Source: an uncultured Erythrobacter sp. | Lineage (GTDB): Bacteria > Pseudomonadota > Alphaproteobacteria > Sphingomonadales > Sphingomonadaceae | Direction: 5' to 3' | Assembly (NCBI GenBank): GCA_947499095.1 | Contig: CANMMR010000004.1 | Span: forward strand, 124,001-188,000 | DNA length: 64,000 bases | Shown: positions 1 through 7,869 of the stretch, piece after piece | Numbering within the stretch: the first letter of the stretch is position 1 | Layout: the number at the start of each line of letters is the position of its first letter | Notes under the pieces: model-generated | The model's input: only the letters and a program-made list of their open reading frames with translations | Databases searched by the model: none | What the model was told of the DNA's origin: nothing | Program-made: the position numbers and the translations under genes

Positions 1-344
1 TGGAGCTGGTCCGTGTGCGAAGTTGGCAACCCGTTCCTCGCGCCGTCACGGTGTGCATGAACGGGGGTCACGGCGAATGGTTCATCCAGAACTTCGCCGC
101 AGATGGGCAAGCCGAAGACGAGGTCCGATCGCTCGCGCCTGACGCGGCAGCGGGGGCGGCGCGCTACCGCGTCCTGGTCGGCAATCGCGCCAAGGAGCTA
201 GCAGCGTTGCTAGATAAGGATAATCTTGTCCTGGAGCTGACACCGGATGCCCGCGCGGCATATTTGCTCCACGAAAGCCGCCTCGCCTCCGATCTTGCGC
301 CCCTCTACGGTCGGGGGCCGGACGCGAAGCTGCCGGGTAAATGA
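1..344 (+). CDS. tsaB: TsaB, tRNA threonylcarbamoyladenosine biosynthesis protein (C-terminal part, cut by window edge)
   Basis: The open frame runs in from the left edge (first full codon at base 3) and ends at TGA 342-344, so only about the last 113 residues are present. The tail PLYGRGPDAKLPGK is typical of the TsaB C-terminus. TsaB is an inactive ASKHA-fold partner of TsaD in the t6A tRNA modification complex in the cytoplasm. Its stop overlaps the rimI start (ATGA), and tsaB-rimI is a common bacterial pair. The ORF-track start at 15 is just an internal GTG; the true start lies outside the window. Confidence 0.85.
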   Translation, partial: ELVRVRSWQPVPRAVTVCMNGGHGEWFIQNFAADGQAEDEVRSLAPDAAAGAARYRVLVGNRAKELAALLDKDNLVLELTPDARAAYLLHESRLASDLAPLYGRGPDAKLPGK

Positions 345-793
345 ACGAAATCGACAAGTTGATGGCAGTGATGGATGCTGCTTTCGAACCGTATTGGCGC
401 GAAGCGTGGACGCGGGCGCAGGTCGAGGGTTCGCTCGCCCTGCCCCATACTTACGCTCTGCTCTGCAACGCCCAGGGAGACGCTGTCGGCGCGGATGAGG
501 AAGCCGCCGGTTTCGTTCTCGCCCGCCGCGCTCCGGGCGAGGAAGAATTGCTATTGGTCGCAGTCCACCCCGACTATCGCGGCACGGGCCTTGGCCGCAA
601 TCTACTCCAGCAATTCTTCGAGAGCGCCCGCAATGGCGGCGCGGAGCAGGTATTTCTGGAAATGCGCGCAAATAACCCGGCCGAGCAACTCTACCGCGCA
701 GTCGGATTCGAGCCGATCGGTCGGCGGCCTGCCTATTACCGCACTCTCGATGGCGAGACCTTGGACGCCATCACCTTAGGTAGAAAGTTGTAA
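341..793 (+). CDS. rimI: RimI-like ribosomal protein S18 alanine N-acetyltransferase (GNAT)
   Basis: A 150-residue GNAT protein. The acetyl-CoA loop is visible as HPDYRGTGLGRNLL near residue 80, followed by the ANNPAEQLYRAVGFE motif typical of RimI. The family acetylates the N-terminal alanine of ribosomal protein S18, and homologues may act on other N-termini. It starts inside the tsaB stop (ATGA), so the two are probably translationally coupled. The gene is full length. Which protein it acetylates cannot be read from sequence. Confidence 0.88.
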   Translation: MNEIDKLMAVMDAAFEPYWREAWTRAQVEGSLALPHTYALLCNAQGDAVGADEEAAGFVLARRAPGEEELLLVAVHPDYRGTGLGRNLLQQFFESARNGGAEQVFLEMRANNPAEQLYRAVGFEPIGRRPAYYRTLDGETLDAITLGRKL

Positions 794-931
794 ATACACG
801 CCAATTCACTTGTATATTTGCGTCAAAATAGTCCTGTAAACTGGACGCTTTACCTTCTCTTGTCGATTTTATACAATGCTGCCTACCAAAGGGTCGCATC
901 AATAAAGATTGGCTGAAGGGAGCCTTGCCGA
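794..931 (+). promoter_or_regulatory. AT-rich promoter region upstream of mucR
   Basis: These 138 bases between rimI and mucR are clearly more AT-rich than their surroundings and contain TATACAAT and TTGTATATT stretches. MucR/Ros proteins are known to bind AT-rich promoter DNA and often repress their own gene, so autoregulation is a reasonable inference. A GAAGGGA ribosome binding site lies about 10 bases before the mucR ATG. I cannot fix an exact -35/-10 pair. Confidence 0.4.
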
Positions 932-1372
932 ATGGACACTATCGAAACCGACATGACCGAAACGCTGATCACGCTGACCTCGGATATTGTCGCTGCACAC
1001 GTGAGCAACAATAGCGTGGCTGTCGAGGACGTGCCGACGCTTATTTCCAATGTCTATTCAGCCCTTTCCGGCCTCGACGGCGCAGGCTCTGCCGCCGAAC
1101 CCACTCCCGATCCCGCTGTTTCGGTCCGTTCTTCGGTAAAGAAGGACCATCTGGTCTGCCTCGACTGCGGCAAGAAGATGAAAATGCTCAAGCGGCACTT
1201 GTCGACCGAGCATGACATGACGCCGGAAGACTATCGTGCGCGTTGGGGACTGTCGGCCGATTATCCGATGGTCGCGCCGGACTATGCGGCCACCCGCCGC
1301 GACCTTGCGGTGAAGATCGGCCTCGGCCGCAAGCCCGGCCAGAAGCGCGGTCGCAAGAAGAAGAGCGCATAA
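932..1372 (+). CDS. mucR: MucR/Ros family zinc-finger transcriptional regulator
   Basis: A 146-residue protein with an acidic N-terminal half and a Ros/MucR prokaryotic zinc finger: C76-x2-C79-x9-H89-x4-H94, then the conserved YRARWGL and DYPMVAP segments, and a basic tail (KRGRKKK). In alphaproteobacteria MucR is a global, nucleoid-associated repressor of exopolysaccharide, motility and cell-cycle genes. The ATG is preceded by a good Shine-Dalgarno, and a hairpin terminator follows directly. It is monocistronic between rimI and fur. Confidence 0.93.
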   Translation: MDTIETDMTETLITLTSDIVAAHVSNNSVAVEDVPTLISNVYSALSGLDGAGSAAEPTPDPAVSVRSSVKKDHLVCLDCGKKMKMLKRHLSTEHDMTPEDYRARWGLSADYPMVAPDYAATRRDLAVKIGLGRKPGQKRGRKKKSA

Positions 1373-1397
1373 AGCCCTTCGGTTCGCCTTGAGGAAG

Positions 1398-1431
1398 ACG
1401 CCCCGGCCCGATAAGGGTACGGGGCGTTTTT
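1398..1431 (+). terminator. Rho-independent terminator after mucR
   Basis: An 8-bp perfect stem (ACGCCCCG / CGGGGCGT) with a 14-base loop runs straight into a T tract. It sits 26 bases after the mucR stop. It also shows that the ORF-track start for fur at 1389 is wrong, because that start would lie upstream of this terminator. Confidence 0.85.
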
Positions 1432-1445
1432 CAATCGGGAAGCAA

Positions 1446-1868
1446 ATGCACCAGAAAATCGATCTCGAGCAATTGTGTGCCGACAAGGGCCTGCGCATCA
1501 CCGAGCAACGCCGTGTTATCGCGCGCGTGCTGTCGGAAAGCGACGACCATCCCGATGTCGAACTGCTCCACGAACGCGCCAACAAGATCGATTCCGGCAT
1601 ATCGATCGCAACGGTCTATCGCACCGTCCGCCTGTTCGAAGAGGCCGGAATCCTCGACCGCCACGATTTCGGCGATGGCCGCGCGCGCTACGAAGCGGCG
1701 CCCGAAGCCCACCACGATCACCTGATCGACGTGGAAACGGGCAAGGTCATCGAATTCGTCGACCCCGAGATAGAAGCATTGCAGAAGCAGATCGCCGAGA
1801 AGCTCGGCTACCGCCTCGTCGACCATCGCCTGGAACTCTATGGCGTCCGGCTCGACCGCGAAAGCTGA
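1446..1868 (+). CDS. fur: Fur family metal-responsive transcriptional regulator
   Basis: A 140-residue Fur protein starting at ATG 1446, chosen because the terminator at 1398-1431 rules out the longer ORF. The winged helix includes SGISIATVYRTVRLFEEAG (about residues 50-68), followed by the metal-binding run HHDH at 89-92 and EFVDPEIE. There is no C-terminal CxxC structural zinc site, as in many alphaproteobacterial Fur/Mur proteins. It probably regulates iron or manganese genes; which metal cannot be decided here. It overlaps the next gene by 29 bases. Confidence 0.92.
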   Translation: MHQKIDLEQLCADKGLRITEQRRVIARVLSESDDHPDVELLHERANKIDSGISIATVYRTVRLFEEAGILDRHDFGDGRARYEAAPEAHHDHLIDVETGKVIEFVDPEIEALQKQIAEKLGYRLVDHRLELYGVRLDRES

Positions 1869-2739
1869 GCGGCGCCTGGCGCGCTATACCGAGCGTCGGC
1901 TGGCCGCCGCGCGCGGAGAAAAAGTACCGCTGACGGCCACCGGTTGGGGGCGGTTCACCCTGCGCGCGCTCGGCATCCTCGCCCTGCTGATCGTGTTCGT
2001 GCCATTGCACTATCTTTACCGCATCTTCGCCTATGGCTCGCCTTTCCCCATGCTGTTCCTCCGCTACACGGCGCGAGTAATCGGGGCGCGCGTCACCATT
2101 GTAGGCACCCCGCTGCGGCGGGACGTCTTCTTCATCTCCAACCACCTGTCGTGGGTAGACATCCTCGCCTCGGCCGGAGCCAGCGGCACGGCCTTCGTCG
2201 CCAAGCAGGAATTGGCCGAGGTACCGGTGATCGGCTGGCTGTGCCGCCTCAATCGCACAGTCTTCGTCAAGCGCGAGAACCGCCTGGGTGTGGCTGAGCA
2301 GATCAATGCGCTGAAGGAAGCGCTGCAGGACAATTGGTCGGTCACGGTCTTTCCCGAAGGAACGGTGACGGACGGACAGTCGCTGCTGCCGTTCAAGTCT
2401 TCGATGCTGTCGGTGCTGGAGCCGCCGCCGCCCGGCGTCCTCGTCCAGCCGGTGATGCTCGATTACGGCGAGAATGCCGAGGAAATCGGCTGGGTCGGCG
2501 ACGAGAGCGGATTGCACAATGCGATGCGGGTGATGGCGCGCAAGGGTACCTTCCCGCTTCGAATCAATTACCTCGAGCCGTTCAGTCCGGAGGACTACCG
2601 CGGCCGTAAAGCGATCGCCGCCAAGGCGCGCGAGGAGATCGAGCAAGCGCTCGTTGCGGCATTGGGCAGGCCTCTACGCGATTTTCAGCATGTCGTCGAT
2701 GCAGTCCGCTATCGCCCGAAGGACGCCGACGCGACTTAG
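1840..2739 (+). CDS. PlsC-type acyltransferase (1-acylglycerol-3-phosphate or lyso-ornithine lipid acyltransferase)
   Basis: A 299-residue membrane-associated acyltransferase. A hydrophobic segment lies at about residues 40-64, followed by the family motif NHLSWVD (H102, D107) and FPEGT at about 171-175. These are the PlsC-superfamily catalytic and phosphate-binding motifs. The substrate could be lysophosphatidic acid or lyso-ornithine lipid (OlsA-like); the latter is a frequent annotation for the copy that follows fur in this order. The start lies inside fur, giving translational coupling. It converges on the LysR gene with stop codons overlapping. Confidence 0.85.
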   Translation: MASGSTAKAERRLARYTERRLAAARGEKVPLTATGWGRFTLRALGILALLIVFVPLHYLYRIFAYGSPFPMLFLRYTARVIGARVTIVGTPLRRDVFFISNHLSWVDILASAGASGTAFVAKQELAEVPVIGWLCRLNRTVFVKRENRLGVAEQINALKEALQDNWSVTVFPEGTVTDGQSLLPFKSSMLSVLEPPPPGVLVQPVMLDYGENAEEIGWVGDESGLHNAMRVMARKGTFPLRINYLEPFSPEDYRGRKAIAAKAREEIEQALVAALGRPLRDFQHVVDAVRYRPKDADAT

Positions 2740-3620
2740 AGCTCGGCGCCGATCAACCAGTCGTGAAATAGGCGCACGGGGCGCTCTTCCAATGCGGTTG
2801 GCTTGCACACGAACCAGTAGCTGTAGGGGCTTTCCACATCCACATCGAACAGGCGGGCTAGGCGGTTGTCGTGTGCACGCCGCAGGTGGTCGTCATGCAT
2901 GATCGCAATGCCGAGGCCCTGAGCCGCCGCTTCCAGCATGATCTGCCCTGAATCGAAGTGATCGATTGCCGCAGGCTCCAGATCGGGCATGCCGATTTCC
3001 TGCCGCCAGGCCACGAAGCTTTCGGACAGTTCGTTGTGAATCAGGAAAGTCTGTTTGGCGAGCACTTCCTGCTCGGGATTGTCGCCCAGCTTTTCCTGCA
3101 ATCCGCGGCTGCAGATGGCATGGACCTTGTTGTAGTCCAGTCGCACGGCATGCAGGCCCCGCTCCGGCCCGCGCGACAGGATGATGGCGGCATCGAGGAG
3201 GTCGCCGACGCGATCCTCAAGGTGCGCGCCCGTATCGATATCGATGTGCAGCAACGGGTGGCGCGCGCGCAATTCGCCGAGCTTAGGGAACAGGCGCTGT
3301 GTGCCGAACAGCGGCAGCACGCCAAGGCGCAACCGGAGTAGCGAGAGATTGTCGGACTGGCTCTCCACCGCCCGCGCAAGTGCCTCCAGCTGTGGATTGA
3401 CCGCTTCGTAGAACGCATGCCCATCGTCGGTCAGCTGCATCGACTGCCGTGCACGCGTGAACAGCTTCTTGCCGACGAATTCCTCGAGGTTTCCGATCCG
3501 CCGCGACAGGGCCGAGGGGCTGAGGCCCAGTTCCTCCGCCGCCGCCCGGGCGGAACCCAGCCGGACGGTGCGCACGAAGGCTTCGAGCGCACGCAGGGGG
3601 GGAAGTCGCCGGGTTGCCAT
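2736..3620 (-). CDS. LysR family transcriptional regulator (GcvA-like)
   Basis: A 294-residue LysR protein. The N-terminal winged helix-turn-helix reads PLRALEAFVRT, then LGLSPSALSRRIGNLEE. A substrate-binding domain follows from about residue 90 (LRLRLGVLPLFGTQRL). LysR proteins are effector-responsive and usually act on divergent or nearby genes. No obvious partner lies beside it: it converges on plsC and is followed upstream by corC on the same strand. It may be a late insertion at the end of the corC block. The target is unknown. Confidence 0.88.
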   Translation of the reverse strand: MATRRLPPLRALEAFVRTVRLGSARAAAEELGLSPSALSRRIGNLEEFVGKKLFTRARQSMQLTDDGHAFYEAVNPQLEALARAVESQSDNLSLLRLRLGVLPLFGTQRLFPKLGELRARHPLLHIDIDTGAHLEDRVGDLLDAAIILSRGPERGLHAVRLDYNKVHAICSRGLQEKLGDNPEQEVLAKQTFLIHNELSESFVAWRQEIGMPDLEPAAIDHFDSGQIMLEAAAQGLGIAIMHDDHLRRAHDNRLARLFDVDVESPYSYWFVCKPTALEERPVRLFHDWLIGAEL

Positions 3621-3690
3621 TGCCGTTGCTAGCTATGGTCGGGACGCGCGCCTGTCGAGGGCGAATGTGCGAATTCATGCAACAATGCGA

Positions 3691-4614
3691 TCAGTCGCTT
3701 TCGCCCTCGTCCTCGCCGGCAGGCTCGTGCAGGCGAAGGCGCTTCACGTGCGTCTCGTCGCCATCGGTAACCTCGATCCGCCAGCCGCTCGGATGCGCGA
3801 CCACCGTGCCGACCTGCGGGACCTGCTCGGCCAGCACGAAGGCGAGCCCGCCCAGCGTATCGACAGATTCCTCGACCTCGGCGAGCGCGGGATCGACCTG
3901 CTCGGCCACATCGTCCAGCTCGGCGCGCGCGTCACAATCCCACATTCCGGCGCCGATCGGCACGATCCATTCCTCGGGCGCGTCATCGTGCTCGTCCTCG
4001 ATCTCGCCGACGATTTCCTCAACCAGATCCTCGATCGTGATGATGCCGTCGGTGCCGGAAAATTCGTCGACGACAATGGCCAGATGCATCCGCTGTGCAC
4101 GCATGTCGGCCAGCACGTCGAGCGCGTTGCGCGTCTGCGGCACGTAGAGCGGCTGGCGCATCAGCACTGTCCAGTCCGCCGGCGGCTCGTCGCCGCGCGC
4201 CAGATAGGGGAACACATCCTTCAGGTGGACCATGCCGATCACGTGGTCGAGCTGGTCGCGGTAGACGGGCATGCGCGAATGGCCGTGTTCGGCAAAGGTC
4301 TCGACCAGCTCGTCCCAGCTGGCGGTCGCGTTCATGGCGACGATCTCGCCGCGCGGCACGGCCACGTCGTCGGCATCGTGTTCGGAGAAGTGCAGCAGGT
4401 TGCGCAGCATCTGGCGCTCGACCTGCGAGAGGTCGCCCGTGCCGCTATGCTCGGGCTCGTCCTCGCCGTTCTCGTCCTCGTGCTCGTCGATGGCTTCTTC
4501 CAGCTGCGCGCGCAGGCTGCGCTCGCCGCCGTCAGGATCGAACATTTTCCGGATTGCGAGCCACAGCCCGCTTCTACTCTCCGCGTCTCCGGCGGGTGAT
4601 GACGAATCGGGCAT
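3691..4614 (-). CDS. corC: CorC/HlyC family CBS-domain transporter accessory protein
   Basis: A 307-residue soluble protein with paired CBS domains (MPVYRDQLDHVIGMVHLKDV and DEFSGTDGIITIEDLVEEIVGEI) and a C-terminal CorC_HlyC domain (GLAFVLAEQVPQVG). The N-terminal transmembrane DUF21 domain of CNNM proteins is absent, as in CorC/YbeX. The family is linked to magnesium/cobalt homeostasis and ribosome maturation. It sits directly after ybeY, with phoH further upstream, the conserved phoH-ybeY-corC (ybeZ-ybeY-ybeX) order. Confidence 0.9.
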   Translation of the reverse strand: MPDSSSPAGDAESRSGLWLAIRKMFDPDGGERSLRAQLEEAIDEHEDENGEDEPEHSGTGDLSQVERQMLRNLLHFSEHDADDVAVPRGEIVAMNATASWDELVETFAEHGHSRMPVYRDQLDHVIGMVHLKDVFPYLARGDEPPADWTVLMRQPLYVPQTRNALDVLADMRAQRMHLAIVVDEFSGTDGIITIEDLVEEIVGEIEDEHDDAPEEWIVPIGAGMWDCDARAELDDVAEQVDPALAEVEESVDTLGGLAFVLAEQVPQVGTVVAHPSGWRIEVTDGDETHVKRLRLHEPAGEDEGESD

Positions 4615-4635
4615 GGCCCTAACAATGCGCTCCCA

Positions 4636-5127
4636 TCAGTTGCGATCCCCATATGGGTCGGCGATGCCCATTTTTGCAAGAGCAGCGATTTCGAGCGCTT
4701 CCATGGCCTCGGCCTGCGCATCGCTGTCGACGTGATCGTGGCCTGCGAGGTGGAGCAGGCCGTGGACGATCAGGTGGGCGGTGTGGTGTTCGAGACTGAC
4801 GCCCTTCTCCGCCGCTTCGCGCGCGCATGTCTCGTGGGCGAGCGCGATGTCGCCGAGCATTTCTGGCGGGCCTTCCGGAGCCAGGGCAAGCAGGTCCTCT
4901 CGCTCCAGCATGGGGAAGCTGAGTACATTGGTCGGCTTGTCCTTGCCGCGCCATTCCCGGTTGAGCCCGTGCACCTGCGCGTCGCTGGTGAATAGGATCG
5001 AGGCCGACAGTCGCTCGCCGACCAGCACCGGCTCGACCCCCGTTGCAGCTGCGGCCGCACGCCCGGCAAGGCCCTCCCAGTCAAGCGCCTCGGGCCACCC
5101 TTCGATTGCGATATCGAGGTCCATCAA
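4636..5127 (-). CDS. ybeY: YbeY, endoribonuclease / rRNA maturation factor
   Basis: A 163-residue YbeY protein. The zinc-binding motif HGLLHLAGHDHVDSD (HxxxHxxGHDH) is intact, and the upstream NREWRGKDKPTNVLSFP signature is present. YbeY is a single-strand endoribonuclease needed for 16S rRNA 3-prime end maturation and ribosome quality control. It is 21 bases upstream of corC. Unlike the usual arrangement it is separated from phoH by 591 bases holding a small membrane-protein gene. Confidence 0.94.
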   Translation of the reverse strand: MMDLDIAIEGWPEALDWEGLAGRAAAAATGVEPVLVGERLSASILFTSDAQVHGLNREWRGKDKPTNVLSFPMLEREDLLALAPEGPPEMLGDIALAHETCAREAAEKGVSLEHHTAHLIVHGLLHLAGHDHVDSDAQAEAMEALEIAALAKMGIADPYGDRN

Positions 5128-5362
5128 CCCGCCGATTTCCGAGACATGGACCGCATGTTACACTGTCCAGGGCGGAAAAACCTGCCCTCCATTCGCGGGA
5201 TGCAAACCGGTGGGGGCGTGCAGGAGAAACCGTAAGCCATCCGAGCCATCTAGCGGAGCATCCGAAGGTAGGAAAGCGGCTGGCGCCGTTAGTTATTGGG
5301 TTGAAAGTGGACCGTCCAATCTTAGGCCGACCTGATTATGTCAGGGACACGGGACCAATCAG

Positions 5363-5626
5363 TTAGCCGTCCTTTGTCCGCTTGGTCTGAGCGAAAAGGT
5401 ACATGTAACGGGCATAATGAAGCAGAAGCGGGATCAGCGAAACCAACAACACTGGCAGAAATAGGTTTTCGTAGAAAAACGTGCCCGGACCACCGGAAAA
5501 AAGCGCCGCAGCTAAGATGAGTGCGGCGCTCCAAGCGCAGCCAAGAAAATGCGATATCGCCAGCCCGCGCAGACCGCCGCTCGCGGGATCGATTTTTGAA
5601 TCAAGCCAACTTATATAGCCCTTCAT
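5363..5626 (-). CDS. Small hypothetical membrane protein between phoH and ybeY
   Basis: An 87-residue protein with two predicted transmembrane segments (about residues 22-46 and 53-78). An AGGGAG Shine-Dalgarno lies 8 bases before the ATG, which supports it being real. I do not recognise a family. The gene and its flanks are more AT-rich than the neighbours. It interrupts the normally tight phoH-ybeY-corC operon in the same direction, suggesting an acquired accessory gene. No function can be assigned. Confidence 0.55.
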   Translation of the reverse strand: MKGYISWLDSKIDPASGGLRGLAISHFLGCAWSAALILAAALFSGGPGTFFYENLFLPVLLVSLIPLLLHYARYMYLFAQTKRTKDG

Positions 5627-5682
5627 TCAGTACGCTCCCTGGACGCAGTGGCGACCTTATCTAACATTGCAGTGTTACGGAA

Positions 5683-5709
5683 TGTCCGCAAACGGGTCGT
5701 TAGCGGACA
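5683..5709 (-). other. Stem-loop just downstream of phoH
   Basis: A 7-bp perfect inverted repeat (TGTCCGC / GCGGACA, extendable with one mismatch) with a 13-base loop lies 9 bases past the phoH stop on the minus strand. There is no following T tract, so it is a weak candidate terminator or mRNA 3-prime stabiliser. Confidence 0.35.
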
Positions 5710-5718
5710 CTTACTGCC

Positions 5719-6762
5719 CTACCCTCCGGGCCCCTCATACGCCTCGACGATCCGCCCCACGATCGGGTGGCGCACCACGTCGGCTGCCTTAAACCGGATC
5801 GTGCCGAAGCCTTTCACGCCCTCCAGCTTGCCGACCGCATCGGCAAGGCCGCTCATGCCGCCGCCGCCGGGGATATCGACCTGGTTCGGGTCGCCGCAGA
5901 TCACCATGCGGCTGTTCTGGCCGAAGCGGGTGAGGAACATCTTCATCTGCTCGCGCGTGGTGTTCTGCGCCTCGTCGAGGATCACGAAGGCATCGGCCAG
6001 CGTGCGCCCGCGCATGAAGGCGATCGGCGCGATCTCGATCTCGCCCGAAGCCAGCCGCCGCTCGACCTGTTCGGGCGGCATGCAGTCGTAGAGCGCATCG
6101 TAGAGCGGCCGCAGATAGGGATCGACCTTTTCCTTCATATCGCCGGGCAGGAAGCCGAGCTTCTCGCCCGCCTCCACCGCCGGACGGCTGAGGATCAGCC
6201 GCTGCACGCTGCCGGTGATGAGCTGCGCCACCGCCTGCGCCACGGCGAGATAGGTCTTGCCGGTGCCCGCGGGGCCGAGCGCAAAGATGATGTCGTCGCG
6301 CACGAGGCTGCGCATATAGGTCGCCTGCATCGCGCTGCGCGGCACGATCGTCTTGCGGCGGGTGCGGATCATGATCGGCGGGGCGTTCTTGCCCTTGCCG
6401 GGTTCGGCATCGACGATCCCGTCGAGCGTGGGTTCGTCCGACATGGCGATCAGCGCCTCGATCGCGCCGCCGTCGAGCTCCTGCCCGATGGCCAGCCGGT
6501 CGTACATCGCCTTGAGCACGTCGCGCGCGCGGGCGACGCTGTCTTCGGGGCCTTCGATATGGAGCTGGTTGCCGCGGGCCGAAATGAATACGCCGAGCCG
6601 GTTTTCCACCTGCACCAGGTTCGCATCGAACTGGCCGAAGAGCGCGCCGAGCAGGCTCTGGTTGTCGAAGCTGATATCGACCTGCGCGCGGCGAACCTCG
6701 CGCTGCGGACTGGGCGGCGGGGTGAAGGACCTGGCGTCCTTCGGTGCGGGTTTACGGGCCAT
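5719..6762 (-). CDS. ybeZ: PhoH family ATPase (YbeZ-like)
   Basis: A 347-residue P-loop ATPase. Walker A is GPAGTGKT at residues 163-170, Walker B is within FVILDEAQN, and the sensor region is [12 protein letters not shown]. PhoH/YbeZ proteins are predicted RNA helicase-like ATPases that partner YbeY in rRNA metabolism. The first about 120 residues carry a nucleic-acid-binding region with an acidic and glycine-rich linker. It is the promoter-proximal gene of the ybeZ-ybeY-corC string on the minus strand. Confidence 0.92.
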   Translation of the reverse strand: MARKPAPKDARSFTPPPSPQREVRRAQVDISFDNQSLLGALFGQFDANLVQVENRLGVFISARGNQLHIEGPEDSVARARDVLKAMYDRLAIGQELDGGAIEALIAMSDEPTLDGIVDAEPGKGKNAPPIMIRTRRKTIVPRSAMQATYMRSLVRDDIIFALGPAGTGKTYLAVAQAVAQLITGSVQRLILSRPAVEAGEKLGFLPGDMKEKVDPYLRPLYDALYDCMPPEQVERRLASGEIEIAPIAFMRGRTLADAFVILDEAQNTTREQMKMFLTRFGQNSRMVICGDPNQVDIPGGGGMSGLADAVGKLEGVKGFGTIRFKAADVVRHPIVGRIVEAYEGPGG

Positions 6763-6960
6763 GCGCTCCTTTCGTGTACGAGTCGGAAATGTAGGCCCGA
6801 TTATGCCGCGCGCAAGCTGGAGGCCCCCTCCGGATGGTGGATAGTAATACCGATGTCATCCGGCCGTGCGTTGATCGGTTGCGCAAGTCGTTGGTCGAAC
6901 AGCTTGGACTTCTGCCGAAAACGGTTTGGCTTACGGCGGTGGAAATACTGGAATAGCGCC

Positions 6961-7854
6961 ATGAAAAAGCTCACGATCTGCTCCGCCATCGCGCTTGGCT
7001 TGTCGGCCGCTGCTCCTCTGCTGGCGCAGGACAACGACCCTGCCGAAGAAGTCATCATCGTGACGGGTGAGCGCGAGCAGGAGGCGATGGAACGGGTCGA
7101 GGGCATGACCCGGGCTATCACTCGCCGCCCCCGCGTGGACAAGCCGCTGGCCCGCCAATACGGCCAGATCTGCGTCGGCGTGATGGGCATGGATCCCGCC
7201 TATGCCGGGGTGCTGATCGACCGGATCGAGGCCAATGCCCGGCGGCTCGACATCGCGATTGCCGGCGAGGGTTGCCAGGTGAATACTCTGGTCGCCTTCG
7301 TGGACGACGGCCCCGAGGAAGTGAAGCAGCTCCGCAAGGACGCGTCGTGGCTGTTTTCCACGCTGCTCGATTACGAATACGACCGGATCCTGCGTGGCAG
7401 CGGCGGCGCGCATGCATGGCATTCGACCGAAGAGAGAGAGGTCGACGGCAAGCAGCTGGCCGTGATCGAGGTCGGCGATCCGCCGCGTCAGGTCAAGGCG
7501 GGCGATCCCTTCAACGCCACGCGCATGACCCAGCAGATCCGCATGGACATGATCGGTTCGGTTGTACTGATGGAACGCGCGCTGGTGCCGGGCAAGACGC
7601 TGCAGCAGCTGGCGGATTACGCCTCCATGCGCAGCTTTGCCTCGATCGACGATATGGCGTCCGACGGTCCGGACACGACGCCGACGATCCTGTCGCTGTT
7701 CCTCGATGCCGATGCCGCGCCGCAGGAAATGACCGAATTCGACTGGGCCTATCTCGAAGCGCTCTACCGGTTGCCGCGCACGGCGCGCGGCGAGCAGATC
7801 CACGACGCCGCCTGGTCGGAATATCGCAAGAAGGTGATCCGCGCGAAGGATTGA
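6961..7854 (+). CDS. Secreted protein of unknown function with TonB-box-like N-terminus
   Basis: A 297-residue protein starting at ATG 6961; the upstream part of the ORF-track frame is a shadow of phoH. A signal peptide (KKLTICSAIALGLSAAAPLLAQ) is followed by EEVIIVTGERE, which resembles the TonB box found at the mature N-terminus of sphingomonad TonB-dependent receptors. Two cysteines (near residues 70 and 101) could pair. The C-terminal part (TILSLFLDADAAPQEMTEFD) is faintly like DUF2927/matrixin-type proteins but has no HExxH. It is flanked by minus-strand phoH and miaB. Function is unknown. Confidence 0.7.
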   Translation: MKKLTICSAIALGLSAAAPLLAQDNDPAEEVIIVTGEREQEAMERVEGMTRAITRRPRVDKPLARQYGQICVGVMGMDPAYAGVLIDRIEANARRLDIAIAGEGCQVNTLVAFVDDGPEEVKQLRKDASWLFSTLLDYEYDRILRGSGGAHAWHSTEEREVDGKQLAVIEVGDPPRQVKAGDPFNATRMTQQIRMDMIGSVVLMERALVPGKTLQQLADYASMRSFASIDDMASDGPDTTPTILSLFLDADAAPQEMTEFDWAYLEALYRLPRTARGEQIHDAAWSEYRKKVIRAKD

Positions 7855-7869
7855 CGCGCGGGAAAGGCC

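Noticed and set aside
5128-5362. Possible RNA gene between ybeY and the small membrane protein
   Set aside because: No cloverleaf, TpsiC-like segment or strong terminator was found; left unassigned.
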